From: Sinorhizobium meliloti
Lineage (GTDB): Bacteria; Pseudomonadota; Alphaproteobacteria; Rhizobiales; Rhizobiaceae
Direction of reading: 5' to 3'
Length of the DNA: 64,000 bases
Assembly: GCF_035610345.1 (NCBI RefSeq)
Contig: NZ_CP141212.1
Coordinates: 1,555,976 to 1,619,975, forward strand
This document shows positions 33,034 to 42,655 of the stretch, in pieces. Each line of letters opens with the position of its first letter. Positions within the stretch are counted from its first letter, which is position 1. The notes under the pieces are model-generated. The model made no database searches, had not been told where the DNA came from, and saw nothing but the letters and a program-made list of their open reading frames with translations. Made by a program: the position numbers and the translations under genes.

Positions 33034-34509
33034 ATGCAGGTTATCGAAACGCTCGCTCAAGGGCTGAAGCGCGAACTCAAGGTCGTTATCCCGGCCGACG
33101 AAATGCAGGCTCGGATGAACGAGCGCCTCGTCGAAGTGAAGGATCGTGTTCGCATCAACGGCTTCCGTCCCGGCAAGGTGCCGGTTGCGCACCTTAAGAA
33201 GGTTTACGGCAAGTCGATCATGGCCGATCTCGTCAACGAGATCGTTCGTGAAAAGCCGACGGAAATCCTCACGAGCCGCGGCGAAAAGTCGGCCACCCAG
33301 CCCGAAATCGCGATGACCGAGGACGAGGCAGAAGCCGACAAGATCCTGAGCGCCCAAGCCGATTTCGAATTCACGGTCGCCTACGAAATCATTCCGCCGA
33401 TCGAACTCAAGGATGCAAGCGGCATCAAGGTCACCCGTGAGGTCGTCGACGTTAGCGAGGATGAAGTCAACGAGCAGATCCAGCGCATCGCCGAGAGCGC
33501 CCGCACTTACGAATCGAAGAAGGGCAAGGCTGCCAATGGCGATCGCGTCACGGTCGACTATCTCGGCAAGGTCGACGGCGAAGCCTTTGACGGCGGCAAG
33601 GACGAAGATGCTGAGCTCGTGCTCGGGTCCAACCGCTTCATCCCGGGCTTCGAGGAGCAGCTTGTCGGCGTAAAGGCCGGCGATGAAAAGACCATCACGG
33701 TCACGTTCCCGGCCGATTATCCGGCAGCCAACCTTGCCGGCAAGGAAGCAACCTTCGACATCATCGTCAAGGATGTCGCTGCCGCTGCCCCGATCGAGAT
33801 CAACGACGAGCTGGCAACGAAGCTCGGTCTCGAATCCGTCGACAAGCTGAAGGAAATCGTCCGCGGCCAGATCGAAAGCCAGTTCGGCTCGATCACCCGC
33901 CAGAAGGTCAAGCGCCAGCTTCTCGATCAGCTCGACGAACTCTATCAGTTCGATACGCCCGAGCGCCTTGTCGATGCCGAGTTCGAGAACATCTGGCGCC
34001 AGATCAACACCGACCTGCAGCAGGCCGGCAAGACCTTTGCCGATGAAGACACGACGGAAGAGGAAGCGCGCGCCGAATATCGCAAGCTCGCCGAGCGTCG
34101 CGTCCGCCTCGGCCTGGTTCTCTCCGAAATCGGCGAAAAGGCCGGCGTCCAGGTCAGCGATGACGAGATGCAGCGTTCTCTGTTCGAGCAGCTGCGCCAG
34201 TTCCCCGGACAGGAAAAGGAAATCCTCGAATACTTCCGCAACACGCCCGGTGCTGCCGCCTCGCTACGCGCACCGCTCTTCGAGGAGAAGGTTGTCGACC
34301 ACCTGCTCACCGAGGTTTCGGTGACCGACAAGAAGGTCTCGAAGGAAGAGCTGACGGCTGACGACGAAGCCGACGAAAAGCCGGCCAAGAAGACGGCCTC
34401 CAAGAAGAAGGCAGCCGCCAAGGCCGAAGCCGGCGAGGGCGAAGAAGCCGTCGCGCCGAAGAAGAAGGCCCCGGCCAAGAAGAAGGCTGCCGACGAGAGC
34501 GCCGAGTAA
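33034..34509 (+). CDS. tig: Trigger factor
   Basis: 491 residues. The N-terminal ribosome-binding domain has the loop [26 protein letters not shown]-type prolyl isomerase domain is at about 155-245 ([17 protein letters not shown]). The C-terminal chaperone arms follow. The last 50 residues are a Lys/Ala/Glu-rich tail with AAKK-type repeats, an extension seen in rhizobial trigger factors. It binds nascent chains at the ribosome exit. Two terminators follow, one for each converging unit. Confidence 0.96.
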   Translation: MQVIETLAQGLKRELKVVIPADEMQARMNERLVEVKDRVRINGFRPGKVPVAHLKKVYGKSIMADLVNEIVREKPTEILTSRGEKSATQPEIAMTEDEAEADKILSAQADFEFTVAYEIIPPIELKDASGIKVTREVVDVSEDEVNEQIQRIAESARTYESKKGKAANGDRVTVDYLGKVDGEAFDGGKDEDAELVLGSNRFIPGFEEQLVGVKAGDEKTITVTFPADYPAANLAGKEATFDIIVKDVAAAAPIEINDELATKLGLESVDKLKEIVRGQIESQFGSITRQKVKRQLLDQLDELYQFDTPERLVDAEFENIWRQINTDLQQAGKTFADEDTTEEEARAEYRKLAERRVRLGLVLSEIGEKAGVQVSDDEMQRSLFEQLRQFPGQEKEILEYFRNTPGAAASLRAPLFEEKVVDHLLTEVSVTDKKVSKEELTADDEADEKPAKKTASKKKAAAKAEAGEGEEAVAPKKKAPAKKKAADESAE

Positions 34510-34534
34510 TCGCATCTCTCAGAGATAGGAAGAG

Positions 34535-34560
34535 GCCGCCTCCGGGCGGCTTTTTCTTTT
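34535..34560 (+). terminator. Rho-independent terminator after tig
   Basis: GCCGCC, loop TCCG, GGCGGC, then TTTTTCTTTTTT, 25 bases after the stop codon. Confidence 0.92.
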
Positions 34561-34644
34561 TTAGAGGAACCGTTAGTGAACCCTCTAAGGCCTTGAAATT
34601 ACCTTCCCGACCGAAAACCGCTGCACACTTCTCCTGGAAATGCT
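34561..34644. repeat. Short dispersed repeat (CGGAAAACCG type), copy 2, with a hairpin
   Basis: TTAGAGG and CCTCTAA (34561-34588) form an inverted repeat. The following CCGAAAACCGCTGCACACTT and 14 more bases match 20809-20842 at 28 of 34 positions. Confidence 0.55.
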
Positions 34645-34654
34645 TAGACCAGCA

Positions 34655-34679
34655 AAAAGCCCGGCTTAGCCGGGCTTTT
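34655..34679 (-). terminator. Rho-independent terminator of the gcvTHP operon
   Basis: An 11-bp stem AAAAGCCCGGC/GCCGGGCTTTT around TTA. On the minus strand it ends in a run of five T and lies about 48 bases after the gcvP stop. Confidence 0.92.
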
Positions 34680-34726
34680 AGACGTAGCAGGCAGGCGCTT
34701 GAACCGCACCCGATCGGATCACATCG

Positions 34727-37591
34727 TCATTCCGCCGCTTCCGCGTAGCTCTCGATCGGCGGGCAGGTGCAGACGAGATTACGGTCGCCATAGACATTGT
34801 CGACACGGTTGACCGGCGACCAGTATTTGTCCACGCGGAAGGCGCCCGGTGGGAAGCAGGCCTGCTCGCGCGAATAGGGCCGGTCCCAGTCGCCGACGAG
34901 ATCCTCGACCGTATGTGGCGCGTTCTTCAGCGGGTTGTTGACCTTGTCCATCCGGCCGTCCTCGATGGCGCGGGCCTCTTCGCGGATTGCCAGCATGGCG
35001 TCGCAGAAGCGGTCGAGCTCGGCCTTCGTTTCCGATTCCGTGGGTTCGATCATCAGTGTGCCCGCGACCGGCCAGCTCATCGTCGGCGCATGGAAGCCGC
35101 AGTCGATCAGGCGCTTGGCGACGTCGTCGACCGTGACGCCGGCGCGTTCGGCGAGCGGACGGGTATCGATGATGCATTCATGCGCGACCCGGCCTTTCGC
35201 CGACTTGTAGAGCACGTCATAAGCACCCTTCAGCCGGGCGGCGACGTAATTGGCGTTGAGAATCGCGACCTTGGTCGCTTGCGTCAGGCCTTCGCCGCCC
35301 ATCATCAGGCAGTAGCTCCAGGAGATCGGCAGGATCGAGGCCGACCCGAACGGTGCGGCGGAAACGGCGCCCTCGTGCCCGTCGGTCTGCGGGTGTCCCG
35401 GAAGGAAGGGGGCGAGATGCGACTTGACGCCGATCGGGCCCATGCCGGGACCGCCGCCGCCATGCGGAATGCAGAAGGTCTTGTGCAGGTTCAAATGACT
35501 GACATCCGAGCCGATGTCGCCGGGGCGGGAAAGGCCAACCATCGCATTCATGTTGGCGCCGTCCAGATAGACCTGGCCGCCATGCTTATGCACGACCTCG
35601 CAGACCTCGCGGACGTTCTCCTCGAACACGCCGTGCGTCGAGGGATAGGTGATCATGCAGCAGGAGAGGGAGTCCGCATACTGCTCCGCCTTGGCGCGGA
35701 AATCGTCCATGTCGATCTCGCCGGCGTCGCTTACCTTGACGACCACCACCTTCATGCCGGCCATCTGCGCCGAGGCCGGATTCGTGCCGTGCGCCGATGT
35801 CGGTATCAGGCAGACGTCGCGATGTGCGTTGCCGTTGGCGATATGGTAGGCGCGGATCGCGAGCAGACCGGCATATTCACCTTGGGCACCCGAGTTCGGC
35901 TGCATCGACATCGCATCATAACCGGTGATCGCGCAGAGCTTTTGCGACAGGTCTTCTATCAGATGCTGGTAGCCGAGTGCCTGGTCGGTCGGCACGAAGG
36001 GATGGATTTCCGAAAACTCCGGCCAGGTGATCGGCAGCATTTCCGCTGTCGCGTTGAGCTTCATCGTGCAGGAGCCGAGCGGGATCATTGCGCGGTCGAG
36101 CGCAAGATCGCGATCGGCGAGGCGGCGCATGTAGCGCGTCATCTCGCTCTCGGCGCGGTTCATGTGAAAGATCGGATGGGTGAGATAGGCGCTTGTGCGC
36201 AGCAGTTCCTGCGGCAGGCGGTAGTCCGGTTCGAATTCCTCGACCTTGAAATCGCCGCCGAAGGCGCGCCAGACGGCCTCGAGCGTGACCGGCCGCGAAC
36301 GTTCGTCGAGACTGATGCCGATCCTGGTCGTTCCGATCTTGCGAAGGTTTACCTCCTCGGCCACGGCGGCTTTGAGGATGATGCCCTGCAGCTTGCCGAC
36401 TTCGACGGTGATCGTATCAAAGAAGACATCCGGTTCGACGGTATAGCCGAGCTTTTCCAATCCCATGGCAAGCCGCACCGTCTTCTGGTGCACGCTCTGG
36501 GCGATCGCCTTTATTCCGTCCGGACCATGGAAGACCGCATACATGGAGGCCATGACGGCAAGCAGTACCTGCGCGGTACAGATGTTCGATGTCGCCTTCT
36601 CGCGCCTGATATGCTGTTCACGGGTCTGGAGCGACAGCCGGTAGGCGCGGTTGCCTCGCGCATCGACCGACACGCCCACGAGGCGGCCGGGCATGGAGCG
36701 CTTGTAGGCGTCCTTGACCGCCATATAGGCGGCGTGCGGACCACCGTAGCCGACCGGAACGCCGAAGCGCTGGGCAGAACCGATCGCGATGTCGGCGCCC
36801 ATTTCCCCCGGAGACTTCAGAAGCGCCAGCGCCAGCGGATCGGCTGCGACGGCGGCGATTGCACCCTGCTCGTGGAGTTTGGCGATCAGGCCCGAGAAGT
36901 CGCGGACATGGCCGTAAGTGCCGGGGTACTGGAAGATCGCGCCGAAGACGCCGGCAGCGTCCAGATCCTCGAAGGGGTCGCCGACGACGATCTGCCAGCC
37001 GAGCGGCTCCGCCCGGGTCTTCAGGAGCGCAATCGTCTGGGGATGGCAGTTCTCATCGATGAAAAACGCCTTCGCCTTGGACTTTGCCACGCGCTCCGCA
37101 ATGGCCATGGCTTCGGCTGCAGCCGTCGCCTCGTCGAGCAGCGAGGCGTTTGCGACGTCCAGCCCGGTCAGATCGCAAACCATGGTCTGGTAATTGAGCA
37201 GGGCTTCCAGCCGCCCCTGACTGATTTCCGGCTGATAGGGCGTATAGGCGGTGTACCAGGCCGGGTTCTCGAGGATATTGCGCTGGATGACCGGCGGGGT
37301 GATGGTCCCGTAGTAGCCCTGACCGATCAGGGACACGAGCTTCCGGTTGCGGTTCGCCGTCTCGCGCAGCTTGTCGAGTGCCTCGCGCTCCGTCATCGGC
37401 TCGCCCCAGGCAAGCGGCGTCCGCTGGCGGATCGACGGCGGCACGGTGTCGTCGATGAGCGCGTCGAGACTGGGATAGCCGACGACCTTCAGCATCTCGT
37501 CCATCTCGGCCGGCGAAGGGCCGATGTGACGTCGATTGGCGAAGTCGTAAGGCTTGTAATCGGTAAAGGTAAAGTCCTTGGGCATGCTCAT
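34727..37591 (-). CDS. gcvP: Glycine dehydrogenase (decarboxylating), P-protein
   Basis: 954 residues, full-length single-chain P-protein. The PLP lysine lies in [21 protein letters not shown] in the C-terminal half. Both halves show the aminotransferase fold; the N-terminal half opens with [15 protein letters not shown]. It decarboxylates glycine and passes the aminomethyl group to lipoyl-GcvH. Its ATG overlaps the gcvH stop by one base. The long frame on the opposite strand (34913-37612) is a shadow. Confidence 0.97.
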   Translation of the reverse strand: MSMPKDFTFTDYKPYDFANRRHIGPSPAEMDEMLKVVGYPSLDALIDDTVPPSIRQRTPLAWGEPMTEREALDKLRETANRNRKLVSLIGQGYYGTITPPVIQRNILENPAWYTAYTPYQPEISQGRLEALLNYQTMVCDLTGLDVANASLLDEATAAAEAMAIAERVAKSKAKAFFIDENCHPQTIALLKTRAEPLGWQIVVGDPFEDLDAAGVFGAIFQYPGTYGHVRDFSGLIAKLHEQGAIAAVAADPLALALLKSPGEMGADIAIGSAQRFGVPVGYGGPHAAYMAVKDAYKRSMPGRLVGVSVDARGNRAYRLSLQTREQHIRREKATSNICTAQVLLAVMASMYAVFHGPDGIKAIAQSVHQKTVRLAMGLEKLGYTVEPDVFFDTITVEVGKLQGIILKAAVAEEVNLRKIGTTRIGISLDERSRPVTLEAVWRAFGGDFKVEEFEPDYRLPQELLRTSAYLTHPIFHMNRAESEMTRYMRRLADRDLALDRAMIPLGSCTMKLNATAEMLPITWPEFSEIHPFVPTDQALGYQHLIEDLSQKLCAITGYDAMSMQPNSGAQGEYAGLLAIRAYHIANGNAHRDVCLIPTSAHGTNPASAQMAGMKVVVVKVSDAGEIDMDDFRAKAEQYADSLSCCMITYPSTHGVFEENVREVCEVVHKHGGQVYLDGANMNAMVGLSRPGDIGSDVSHLNLHKTFCIPHGGGGPGMGPIGVKSHLAPFLPGHPQTDGHEGAVSAAPFGSASILPISWSYCLMMGGEGLTQATKVAILNANYVAARLKGAYDVLYKSAKGRVAHECIIDTRPLAERAGVTVDDVAKRLIDCGFHAPTMSWPVAGTLMIEPTESETKAELDRFCDAMLAIREEARAIEDGRMDKVNNPLKNAPHTVEDLVGDWDRPYSREQACFPPGAFRVDKYWSPVNRVDNVYGDRNLVCTCPPIESYAEAAE

Positions 37592-37953
37592 CAGGCGACG
37601 AACTCCTTGTAGGCCGCTTCGTCCAGGAGCGCATTGGCAGCGTCCGGATCGGCGAGCTTCAGTTTGAAGAACCAGGCCGCGCCTTGCGGATCGCTGTTGA
37701 CGAGCGACGGATCGTCGACGATCGCCTGATTGACCTCGACGATTTCGCCATCAAGCGGACAATAGACGTCCGATGCCGCCTTCACGGACTCGACCGTCGC
37801 GGCCGAGTCGCCCTTGGAGAAGCTGGCACCCGCTTCCGGCAGCTCCACGAAGACAAGATCGCCGAGCTGGCCCGCGGCATGCTCCGTGATGCCTACGGTC
37901 GCGACGTCGCCCTCGATCTTCAGCCATTCGTGTTCCTCGGTGAATTTCAGCAT
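37591..37953 (-). CDS. gcvH: Glycine cleavage system H protein
   Basis: 120 residues starting [12 protein letters not shown]. The lipoylated lysine is Lys58 in VESVKAASD. It shuttles the aminomethyl group between GcvP, GcvT and the L-protein. It starts 16 bases after the gcvT stop and its own stop overlaps the gcvP start, so the three are one operon. Confidence 0.97.
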   Translation of the reverse strand: MLKFTEEHEWLKIEGDVATVGITEHAAGQLGDLVFVELPEAGASFSKGDSAATVESVKAASDVYCPLDGEIVEVNQAIVDDPSLVNSDPQGAAWFFKLKLADPDAANALLDEAAYKEFVA

Positions 37954-37969
37954 ACGCAGGTTCTCCTGA

Positions 37970-39109
37970 TCAGCGTTTGTAGGTTTGTTTGATGAAGGGC
38001 AGGGCAGTGACGGCGATGGGCAGGTATTTGCCGCGCACCTCTGCGAACAGTCTGGTGCCGATTCCGGCGTGCTCGGCGGCGACATAGCCCATGGCGACCG
38101 GTCCATCCACGCTCGGACCGAAGCCGCCGGAGGTGACGGTTCCTGCCGCCGTCCTGCCCTCCGCATCGGCAAAGAGATTGGCATTGCCGCGCACGGGCGC
38201 GCGGCCTTCGGGCCTCAGGCCGACACGCCGCCTGGAAACTCCGTCGGTGAGTTCGGCCAGTATCCGGCCGGCGCCCGGAAAGCCGCCGGCGCGCTCGCCG
38301 CCGGCACGGCGGCTTTTCTGGATTGCCCATTCGAGGCCCGCTTCGATGGGGCTCGTATTCGTGTCGATGTCGTTGCCATAGAGACAAAGCCCCGCTTCGA
38401 GGCGGAGCGAGTCGCGTGCGCCGAGCCCGATGGGCAGGACGTCGGGATGTTCGAGCAGGCGCTGCGTCACATCCACAGCCGCGTCGGCGGGAATGGAAAT
38501 CTCGAAGCCATCCTCGCCGGTGTAGCCGGAGCGGGAGATGATACAGCTCACGTCGTGAAGGTCGGCTTCGGCGACATCCATGAAGCGCATCGACGCGACG
38601 TCCGCCCACAGCTCGCACAGAACCGCTCCGGCCCGGGGCCCCTGAAGGGCGATCAGGGCACGGTCTGTCAGCATGGTCACGTCGCAGGCGCTGCCGAGAG
38701 CGTCCCTGAGATGCGCAAGATCGGCATCCTTGCAGGCCGCGTTGACGACCAGGAAGAGATGATCGCCGCGATTGACGATCATCAGGTCGTCGAGAATGCC
38801 GCCTGCGGCATTGGTAAAGAGGCCGTAGCGTTGCCGGCCCTCCCGGAGGCCGAGCACATCCGCCGGCACGAGCTTTTCGAGCGCCAGCGCCGCGTCCTCG
38901 ACTTTTCCCGATTTCGGCCGCACGACGATCTGCCCCATGTGGGACACGTCGAAAAGGCCGGCGGCGGCGCGGGTATGCAGGTGCTCCTTCAATACGCCTT
39001 CCGGGTATTGGACCGGCATGTCGTAACCGGCGAAGGGCACCATGCGCGCACCGAGCGAAAGATGCAGCGCGTGCAACGGCGTGTGTTTCAAGGTGGAAAC
39101 GTCTTCCAA
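37970..39109 (-). CDS. gcvT: Glycine cleavage system aminomethyltransferase, T-protein
   Basis: 379 residues from a TTG at 39109, with GGAGG about 6 bases upstream. GcvT motifs: [39 protein letters not shown] and the folate-site Asp in this region. It transfers the methylene group to tetrahydrofolate and releases ammonia. First gene of gcvTHP, about 70 bases downstream of a glycine riboswitch. Confidence 0.95.
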   Translation of the reverse strand: MEDVSTLKHTPLHALHLSLGARMVPFAGYDMPVQYPEGVLKEHLHTRAAAGLFDVSHMGQIVVRPKSGKVEDAALALEKLVPADVLGLREGRQRYGLFTNAAGGILDDLMIVNRGDHLFLVVNAACKDADLAHLRDALGSACDVTMLTDRALIALQGPRAGAVLCELWADVASMRFMDVAEADLHDVSCIISRSGYTGEDGFEISIPADAAVDVTQRLLEHPDVLPIGLGARDSLRLEAGLCLYGNDIDTNTSPIEAGLEWAIQKSRRAGGERAGGFPGAGRILAELTDGVSRRRVGLRPEGRAPVRGNANLFADAEGRTAAGTVTSGGFGPSVDGPVAMGYVAAEHAGIGTRLFAEVRGKYLPIAVTALPFIKQTYKR

Positions 39110-39178
39110 GTCCGGCCTCCAGGTCTGGCGCGTCTTCGCGCCGGCTCACAATACCGGCGTCATGCGCCGACAAATTCG

Positions 39179-39333
39179 AGCCCCCTCTGTCCCTTTGCCT
39201 GAGATTGTTATCCCTTCGGCGAGCGCGAACGCTTCTCTCCAGAGTCCTACCGGCACCTTGCTGGTCCTTTGGCCTGAGAGTTTCCGGGGCGGTTGCTCCT
39301 TCGGCACCGGATCGAACCGGTTTCTCCCAACGA
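39179..39333 (-). promoter_or_regulatory. Tandem glycine riboswitch ahead of gcvT
   Basis: Two aptamers in series on the minus strand. The first shows GGGAGAAACCGG, GCCGAAGGAGCAA and ACTCTCAGGCCAAAGGACC. The second shows TGGAGAGAAGCG, GCCGAAGGGATAAC and ATCTCAGGCAAAGGGACAGAG. These are the conserved core strings of the glycine riboswitch. It normally switches on the glycine cleavage operon when glycine binds. No terminator stem is obvious downstream, so control may be at translation. Confidence 0.95.
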
Positions 39334-39495
39334 GGTCGAATCCAGATAACGGCGAAGGCCGGATTTTGGCAAGGGCCTATGTCGCGACCAAACATATTTT
39401 TGTCGCCCTGGCTTCATCCTCCGCGACCGGTGCGGCAAAATCGGCCTTTGCAATTTTCCTGGGCAGCGGATAGGGAAGACCGAAGAGAGGTGGCC
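39334..39495. promoter_or_regulatory. Divergent promoter region between the gcv riboswitch and the copper genes
   Basis: About 160 bases that should hold the gcvTHP promoter (minus) and the promoter of the small exported protein (plus). No clear operator was identified. Confidence 0.4.
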
Positions 39496-39891
39496 ATGAC
39501 TGGGCGCGAGCGGAAATGGGGAATTGGGGTGCGGCTGCTCGCAGCCTTCGCACTCCTATTCCTGTCCTTCGCTCACAAGCCAGCCCTTGCGAAAGCCATC
39601 GGCCCGGCAATCTCCGCCGAATATCTTCTCCCCGACGGCACCTTCGCCGATATCTGCTTCGGCACGGGCGGCGTCGATCATGACACCGGCCACGGCAAGG
39701 CGTCGTCATCGGCTCCCGTTTGCGAAGCGTGCCGGCTCGCCGCCTCCGTGCTCCTGCCGGCGGCGCCCGATGAAAGCTCGACGGCCGAAAACGGCAACTG
39801 GATTGCCGGAACGCCGATCGTCGCCGCCGAGGCGGTGCTTCTGCCCCTGCGCCTGTTGCCGCCACCGCGCGGTCCGCCGGCCCAACCGTAG
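39496..39891 (+). CDS. Small exported Cys/His protein, DUF2946-like
   Basis: 131 residues from the ATG at 39496 (GAGAGG upstream). A signal peptide spans about 1-32 (LLAAFALLFLSFAHKPALA). The mature part has ICFGTGG, then HDTGHG, then VCEACRLAASVLLP, that is Cys and His pairs in the order seen in DUF2946 proteins, often found near copper genes. The C-terminus is Pro-rich. It lies 92 bases before a copper-chaperone gene on the same strand, so metal binding in the periplasm is likely but not shown. Confidence 0.7.
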   Translation: MTGRERKWGIGVRLLAAFALLFLSFAHKPALAKAIGPAISAEYLLPDGTFADICFGTGGVDHDTGHGKASSSAPVCEACRLAASVLLPAAPDESSTAENGNWIAGTPIVAAEAVLLPLRLLPPPRGPPAQP

Positions 39892-39983
39892 ATCTCCTCG
39901 AATCCAACCCAGAATTTCTTGCGCCGCTATGCGGCATTGACCCACGAAGGCCGCGTTCCGGCACGTGGTTTGGAGATTACGAC

Positions 39984-40967
39984 ATGAACAAGATCAGACT
40001 TTCCTTGCTTGCCACCGGCCTCACAGTTGCCGTGGCCGGTCCCGCCCATGCCCATGCGACATTCGAGACGGATAGCGCGCCGGCCGAAACGACCGTCAAC
40101 GCCACCCTTCAGGTGCCGCATGGCTGCGACGGCAAGGCGACGACCGAAGTACGGGTGCAGTTGCCGGAGGGGTTCGTCTTTGCCAAGCCCCAGCCGAAGC
40201 CCGGCTGGGAGCTGGAGATCATCAAGGGCGACTACCGGAAGACCTATGACGATCACGGCACCAAGGTTTCCTCCGGTCCGCTGGAAATCCGCTGGAAAGG
40301 CGGCAACCTTCCCGACGAACATTACGACACCTTCGTCATGCGCGGGAAACTCGCGGGTTTCGACAAGGAGACCGTGCTCGCCTTTCCGACGACGCAGCTT
40401 TGCGGCGCCGACGGCAAGGTGGTCTGGGACCAGGTGGCGGCGGAGGGCCAGGACGCCCATTCCCTCGAGCATCCGGCGCCCACGATCACCGTCACCATGG
40501 CGACGGGCGGCGATGAGCACTCCGCTCACGCGGGGCATCATCAGTCTGCGGCCGAAGCGGTCAAAGTCGGCGATCTCGAGATCTCGGGCGGAGCCGTGAA
40601 GGCCATGCTGCCCGGTGCCAAGGTCGGCGGCGGCGGCTTCGTGGTCAGGAACGACGGCAGTGCCGACGACCGCCTGCTTGCCGTCGAGAGCCCGGCCGCG
40701 GGCCGAGTCGAACTTCACGAAATGACGATGGAGAACGACGTCATGAAAATGCGCAAGCTCGAGGACGGCATCGCCGTTCCCGCCGGTCAGGCGGTCGAGC
40801 TGAAGAACGGCAGCCTGCATCTCATGTTCATGGAGGTGAAGAAGCCCTTTGCCGAGGGCGACATGGTGCCGGTGACGCTTACCTTCGAGAAGGCCGGCGA
40901 GGTCGACTATGTCCTGCCGGTCGGCACGGCGGCGGGCAGCGCTCATTCCGGGCATAGCCATCAATAG
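39984..40967 (+). CDS. Fused YcnI (DUF1775) - PCu(A)C periplasmic copper protein
   Basis: 327 residues. A signal peptide ends AHA, so the mature chain begins with His (HATFETDSAP), the N-terminal copper ligand known for YcnI. The YcnI/DUF1775 domain runs to about 170. A His-rich linker (EHSAHAGHHQ) joins it to a PCu(A)C/DUF461 domain at about 190-315. That domain has the copper motif H-x-M (LHEMTMENDVMKM) and the distal HLMFM. The end is again His-rich (HSGHSHQ). PCu(A)C proteins deliver Cu(I) to the CuA site of cytochrome oxidase. The fusion suggests relay of copper within one chain. Confidence 0.88.
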   Translation: MNKIRLSLLATGLTVAVAGPAHAHATFETDSAPAETTVNATLQVPHGCDGKATTEVRVQLPEGFVFAKPQPKPGWELEIIKGDYRKTYDDHGTKVSSGPLEIRWKGGNLPDEHYDTFVMRGKLAGFDKETVLAFPTTQLCGADGKVVWDQVAAEGQDAHSLEHPAPTITVTMATGGDEHSAHAGHHQSAAEAVKVGDLEISGGAVKAMLPGAKVGGGGFVVRNDGSADDRLLAVESPAAGRVELHEMTMENDVMKMRKLEDGIAVPAGQAVELKNGSLHLMFMEVKKPFAEGDMVPVTLTFEKAGEVDYVLPVGTAAGSAHSGHSHQ

Positions 40968-40991
40968 CTGCCGGCGTGATCCTTGATCGGT

Positions 40992-41357
40992 TCAGGTTCC
41001 CTGAATGAACCGGTCGAGCACATCGGTGAGCGCAACTTGCTCCGGTTCGTCGCCGGCAGGTCCATCTTCCTGCCGGCGATCTTCTTCGCGGCCGTCTTCG
41101 TTCTCCGCGTTTTCGAGATAGCGGCGAAGCGTTTCGGCCTGCGTCTGTTGCGGCAGACGGCGCTCTGCGCCGATCAGCATGAGGTGCAGCGGCAGCGCGC
41201 TTCTGATCTTCGGTACCGCCGCCTGCTCTTGGCCGCGCGCGGAAAGCAGTGTGATTGCCTCGTCGACAGGTCCATCGCCACGCAGGCGTGTGGACGGCTT
41301 CGATGCATCCGCCGCATAGGCCGCCGTCGTCGCGGAGATGGTAACGACCTGGGTCAT
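40992..41357 (-). CDS. Hypothetical protein of 121 residues
   Basis: No family recognised. The minus-strand ATG has AGGACTGACAGG upstream. The protein is Ala-rich at first, has one helical stretch (RSALPLHLMLIGAERRLP) and a highly charged middle (ENEDGREEDRRQEDG). No signal peptide is evident. It converges with the copper gene. The overlapping plus-strand frame (40983-41381) has no ribosome-binding site, so this one is preferred, with moderate confidence. Confidence 0.5.
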   Translation of the reverse strand: MTQVVTISATTAAYAADASKPSTRLRGDGPVDEAITLLSARGQEQAAVPKIRSALPLHLMLIGAERRLPQQTQAETLRRYLENAENEDGREEDRRQEDGPAGDEPEQVALTDVLDRFIQGT

Positions 41358-41617
41358 CCTGTCAGTCCTCGGGCACGATAATCCTTTCCTGTGCCAGACT
41401 GCGATTGCGAACAGGTGAAATCGGGTGATCGAATTTTAAGAAAATCGTAACGATTCGAGGGCTGCGGGCTGAACGTTGCGCAATTTTGTGTACCGTCGGT
41501 TGAACGGTATGTACAATCGCAGCCGTAACCGAGAGCCGGCGCGGCTTCTGCGCCGGCAAAAAATTTAGTTCATAAAAGTCATATTGAAGAACCTCACTCA
41601 CGAAAGGACGTAAATCC

Positions 41618-41752
41618 ATGCGCGCGATCGTATTGTTGTTGGCGATCTTTGCTCTCAGCGCGTGCTCGCAAACGGGAAGGCCCAGCGCCGAACGGTATTA
41701 TGCGGGGGAAGGCCAATACTATACCGGCGTCGTACCCCCGACGCCTTTCTGA
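41618..41752 (+). CDS. Mini-lipoprotein 1 (44 residues)
   Basis: A 44-codon gene. The N-terminus MRAIVLLLAIFALSAC is a complete lipoprotein signal with lipobox LSAC (Cys16). The mature part is only 29 residues (SQTGRPSAERYYAGEGQYYTG, then VVPPTPF). GAAAGGACG precedes the ATG. It is clearly related to the gene at 42009: both carry ACSxTG after the lipobox and G-YY-G-PP near the end. The function is unknown; such tiny lipoproteins sit in the inner or outer membrane. Confidence 0.72.
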   Translation: MRAIVLLLAIFALSACSQTGRPSAERYYAGEGQYYTGVVPPTPF

Positions 41753-42008
41753 AGCATGTCGCGCAGCCCTACAGCGGCTTTAAGAACGACAGCATGAAGC
41801 GAAGCCCGAAACGCGGCGCACGAACTCGTTTCAGTCGCGTAGGAGGAGGGCTGTCGGGGTGCGCCTCACGAGAAGCGCCCGCGGCGCATGTGCCAACTTC
41901 GGCCGGCAACTGGTCGCAGAAGTTGCAGATCGACAGGTTTGGAATTGATCCGGCGCGAATGGCAGAATATCAATGGCCGTCAAACTGTTAGGAAAGGTAT
42001 GGGGGCCT
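41753..42008. other. Spacer between two mini-lipoprotein genes
   Basis: 256 bases. An open frame at 41794-41991 (65 codons) reads through LSGCASREAP, which looks like a lipobox, but lacks the hydrophobic stretch before it and has a poor ribosome-binding site. It may be a decayed third relative or chance. Confidence 0.3.
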
Positions 42009-42125
42009 ATGCGCAAGATCGTGTTGTTGCTCGCACTCGCTACGCTGGCGGCGTGCTCGCACACCGGGGACCGGGTGGTCGGCGGTGACGGGGATTACTA
42101 TCATGGTCTAATCCCGCCGAGGTGA
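42009..42125 (+). CDS. Mini-lipoprotein 2 (38 residues)
   Basis: 38 codons: MRKIVLLLALATLAAC with lipobox LAAC (Cys16), then SHTGDRVVGGDGDYYHGLIPPR. GGAAAGG lies upstream at 41990-41997. It shares layout and the YYxGxxPP end with mini-lipoprotein 1, 256 bases upstream, so the pair looks like a local duplication. Function unknown. Confidence 0.7.
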   Translation: MRKIVLLLALATLAACSHTGDRVVGGDGDYYHGLIPPR

Positions 42126-42201
42126 TCGCCTCCGAGATCATCGTCGCCTCTGCGTGGCCAAATCCAATGCGACCCAAGCGGCGGCGGCTCGCAACGGCAA
42201 A

Positions 42202-42231
42202 ACGGAGGCGCTGCGACTGTGCCGCCTCCGT
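42202..42231 (-). terminator. Terminator after mini-lipoprotein 3
   Basis: ACGGAGGCG pairs with CGCCTCCGT around 12 bases. On the minus strand TTTT follows. It may also work for the plus-strand mini-lipoprotein 2, but there no T-run follows. Confidence 0.75.
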
Positions 42232-42310
42232 CAGGGGAACCGGTTTATCCACACCTTGAAAACATAGGCGGTTGCGAAATTCCGCGAGCTTCCTTGGCTG
42301 GTCCAGGTGC

Positions 42311-42469
42311 TTAATAGCCTACGCGAACACCGCCGGGGCTCGCGGCGCTGAAATTGGGAACCGGATTCGGTCCGTACCATTGAGCATAGGTCGTGTTGTT
42401 TCCGCCGGTGCTGGTGCACCCCGACAGGACGGCAAGCGCCAATAGGGCGGTCAAATATTTGAGGGACAT
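42311..42469 (-). CDS. Mini-lipoprotein 3 (52 residues)
   Basis: 52 codons on the minus strand: MSLKYLTALLALAVLSGC is a lipoprotein signal with lipobox LSGC (Cys18). The mature part starts TSTGGNNTTYAQWYGPNP and ends VRVGY. The minus-strand sequence GAGAGTTC lies before the ATG. It shares the CS/T-TG start of the mature chain with the two genes upstream, but otherwise differs. It converges with mini-lipoprotein 2. Function unknown. Confidence 0.7.
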   Translation of the reverse strand: MSLKYLTALLALAVLSGCTSTGGNNTTYAQWYGPNPVPNFSAASPGGVRVGY

Positions 42470-42655
42470 GAACTCTCCGATTCTGCTTCGTCAGACGCGC
42501 ATAAATTGCGGTATCCCGAGGCGGCAGTCCATCGCTTTCACATTGACTCCTTTGCTTTTTCCTTCGTGAGACGAACGCTGCCGCCTCTCGTCGCATCGAT
42601 GCCGCGAAAGCCGGCTACATCTTAGGGCGAAATATTCATGCAAGGGGAGAATGCA

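Noticed and set aside
34913..37612. 899-codon open frame opposite gcvP
   Set aside because: Shadow of a long GC-rich gene; gcvP is unmistakable and the opposite frame has no recognisable motif or ribosome-binding site.
39205..39495. Upstream extension of the small Cys/His protein frame
   Set aside because: It would run through the glycine riboswitch on the other strand; the ATG at 39496 has its own ribosome-binding site and begins a proper signal peptide.
40983..41381. 132-codon plus-strand frame after the copper gene
   Set aside because: No ribosome-binding site; the opposite frame at 40992-41357 has one and better composition, although that call is also only moderate.
41794..41991. 65-codon frame with an LSGC string between the mini-lipoproteins
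   Set aside because: The segment before LSGC is basic and not hydrophobic, so it is not a lipoprotein signal; kept only as a possible remnant.
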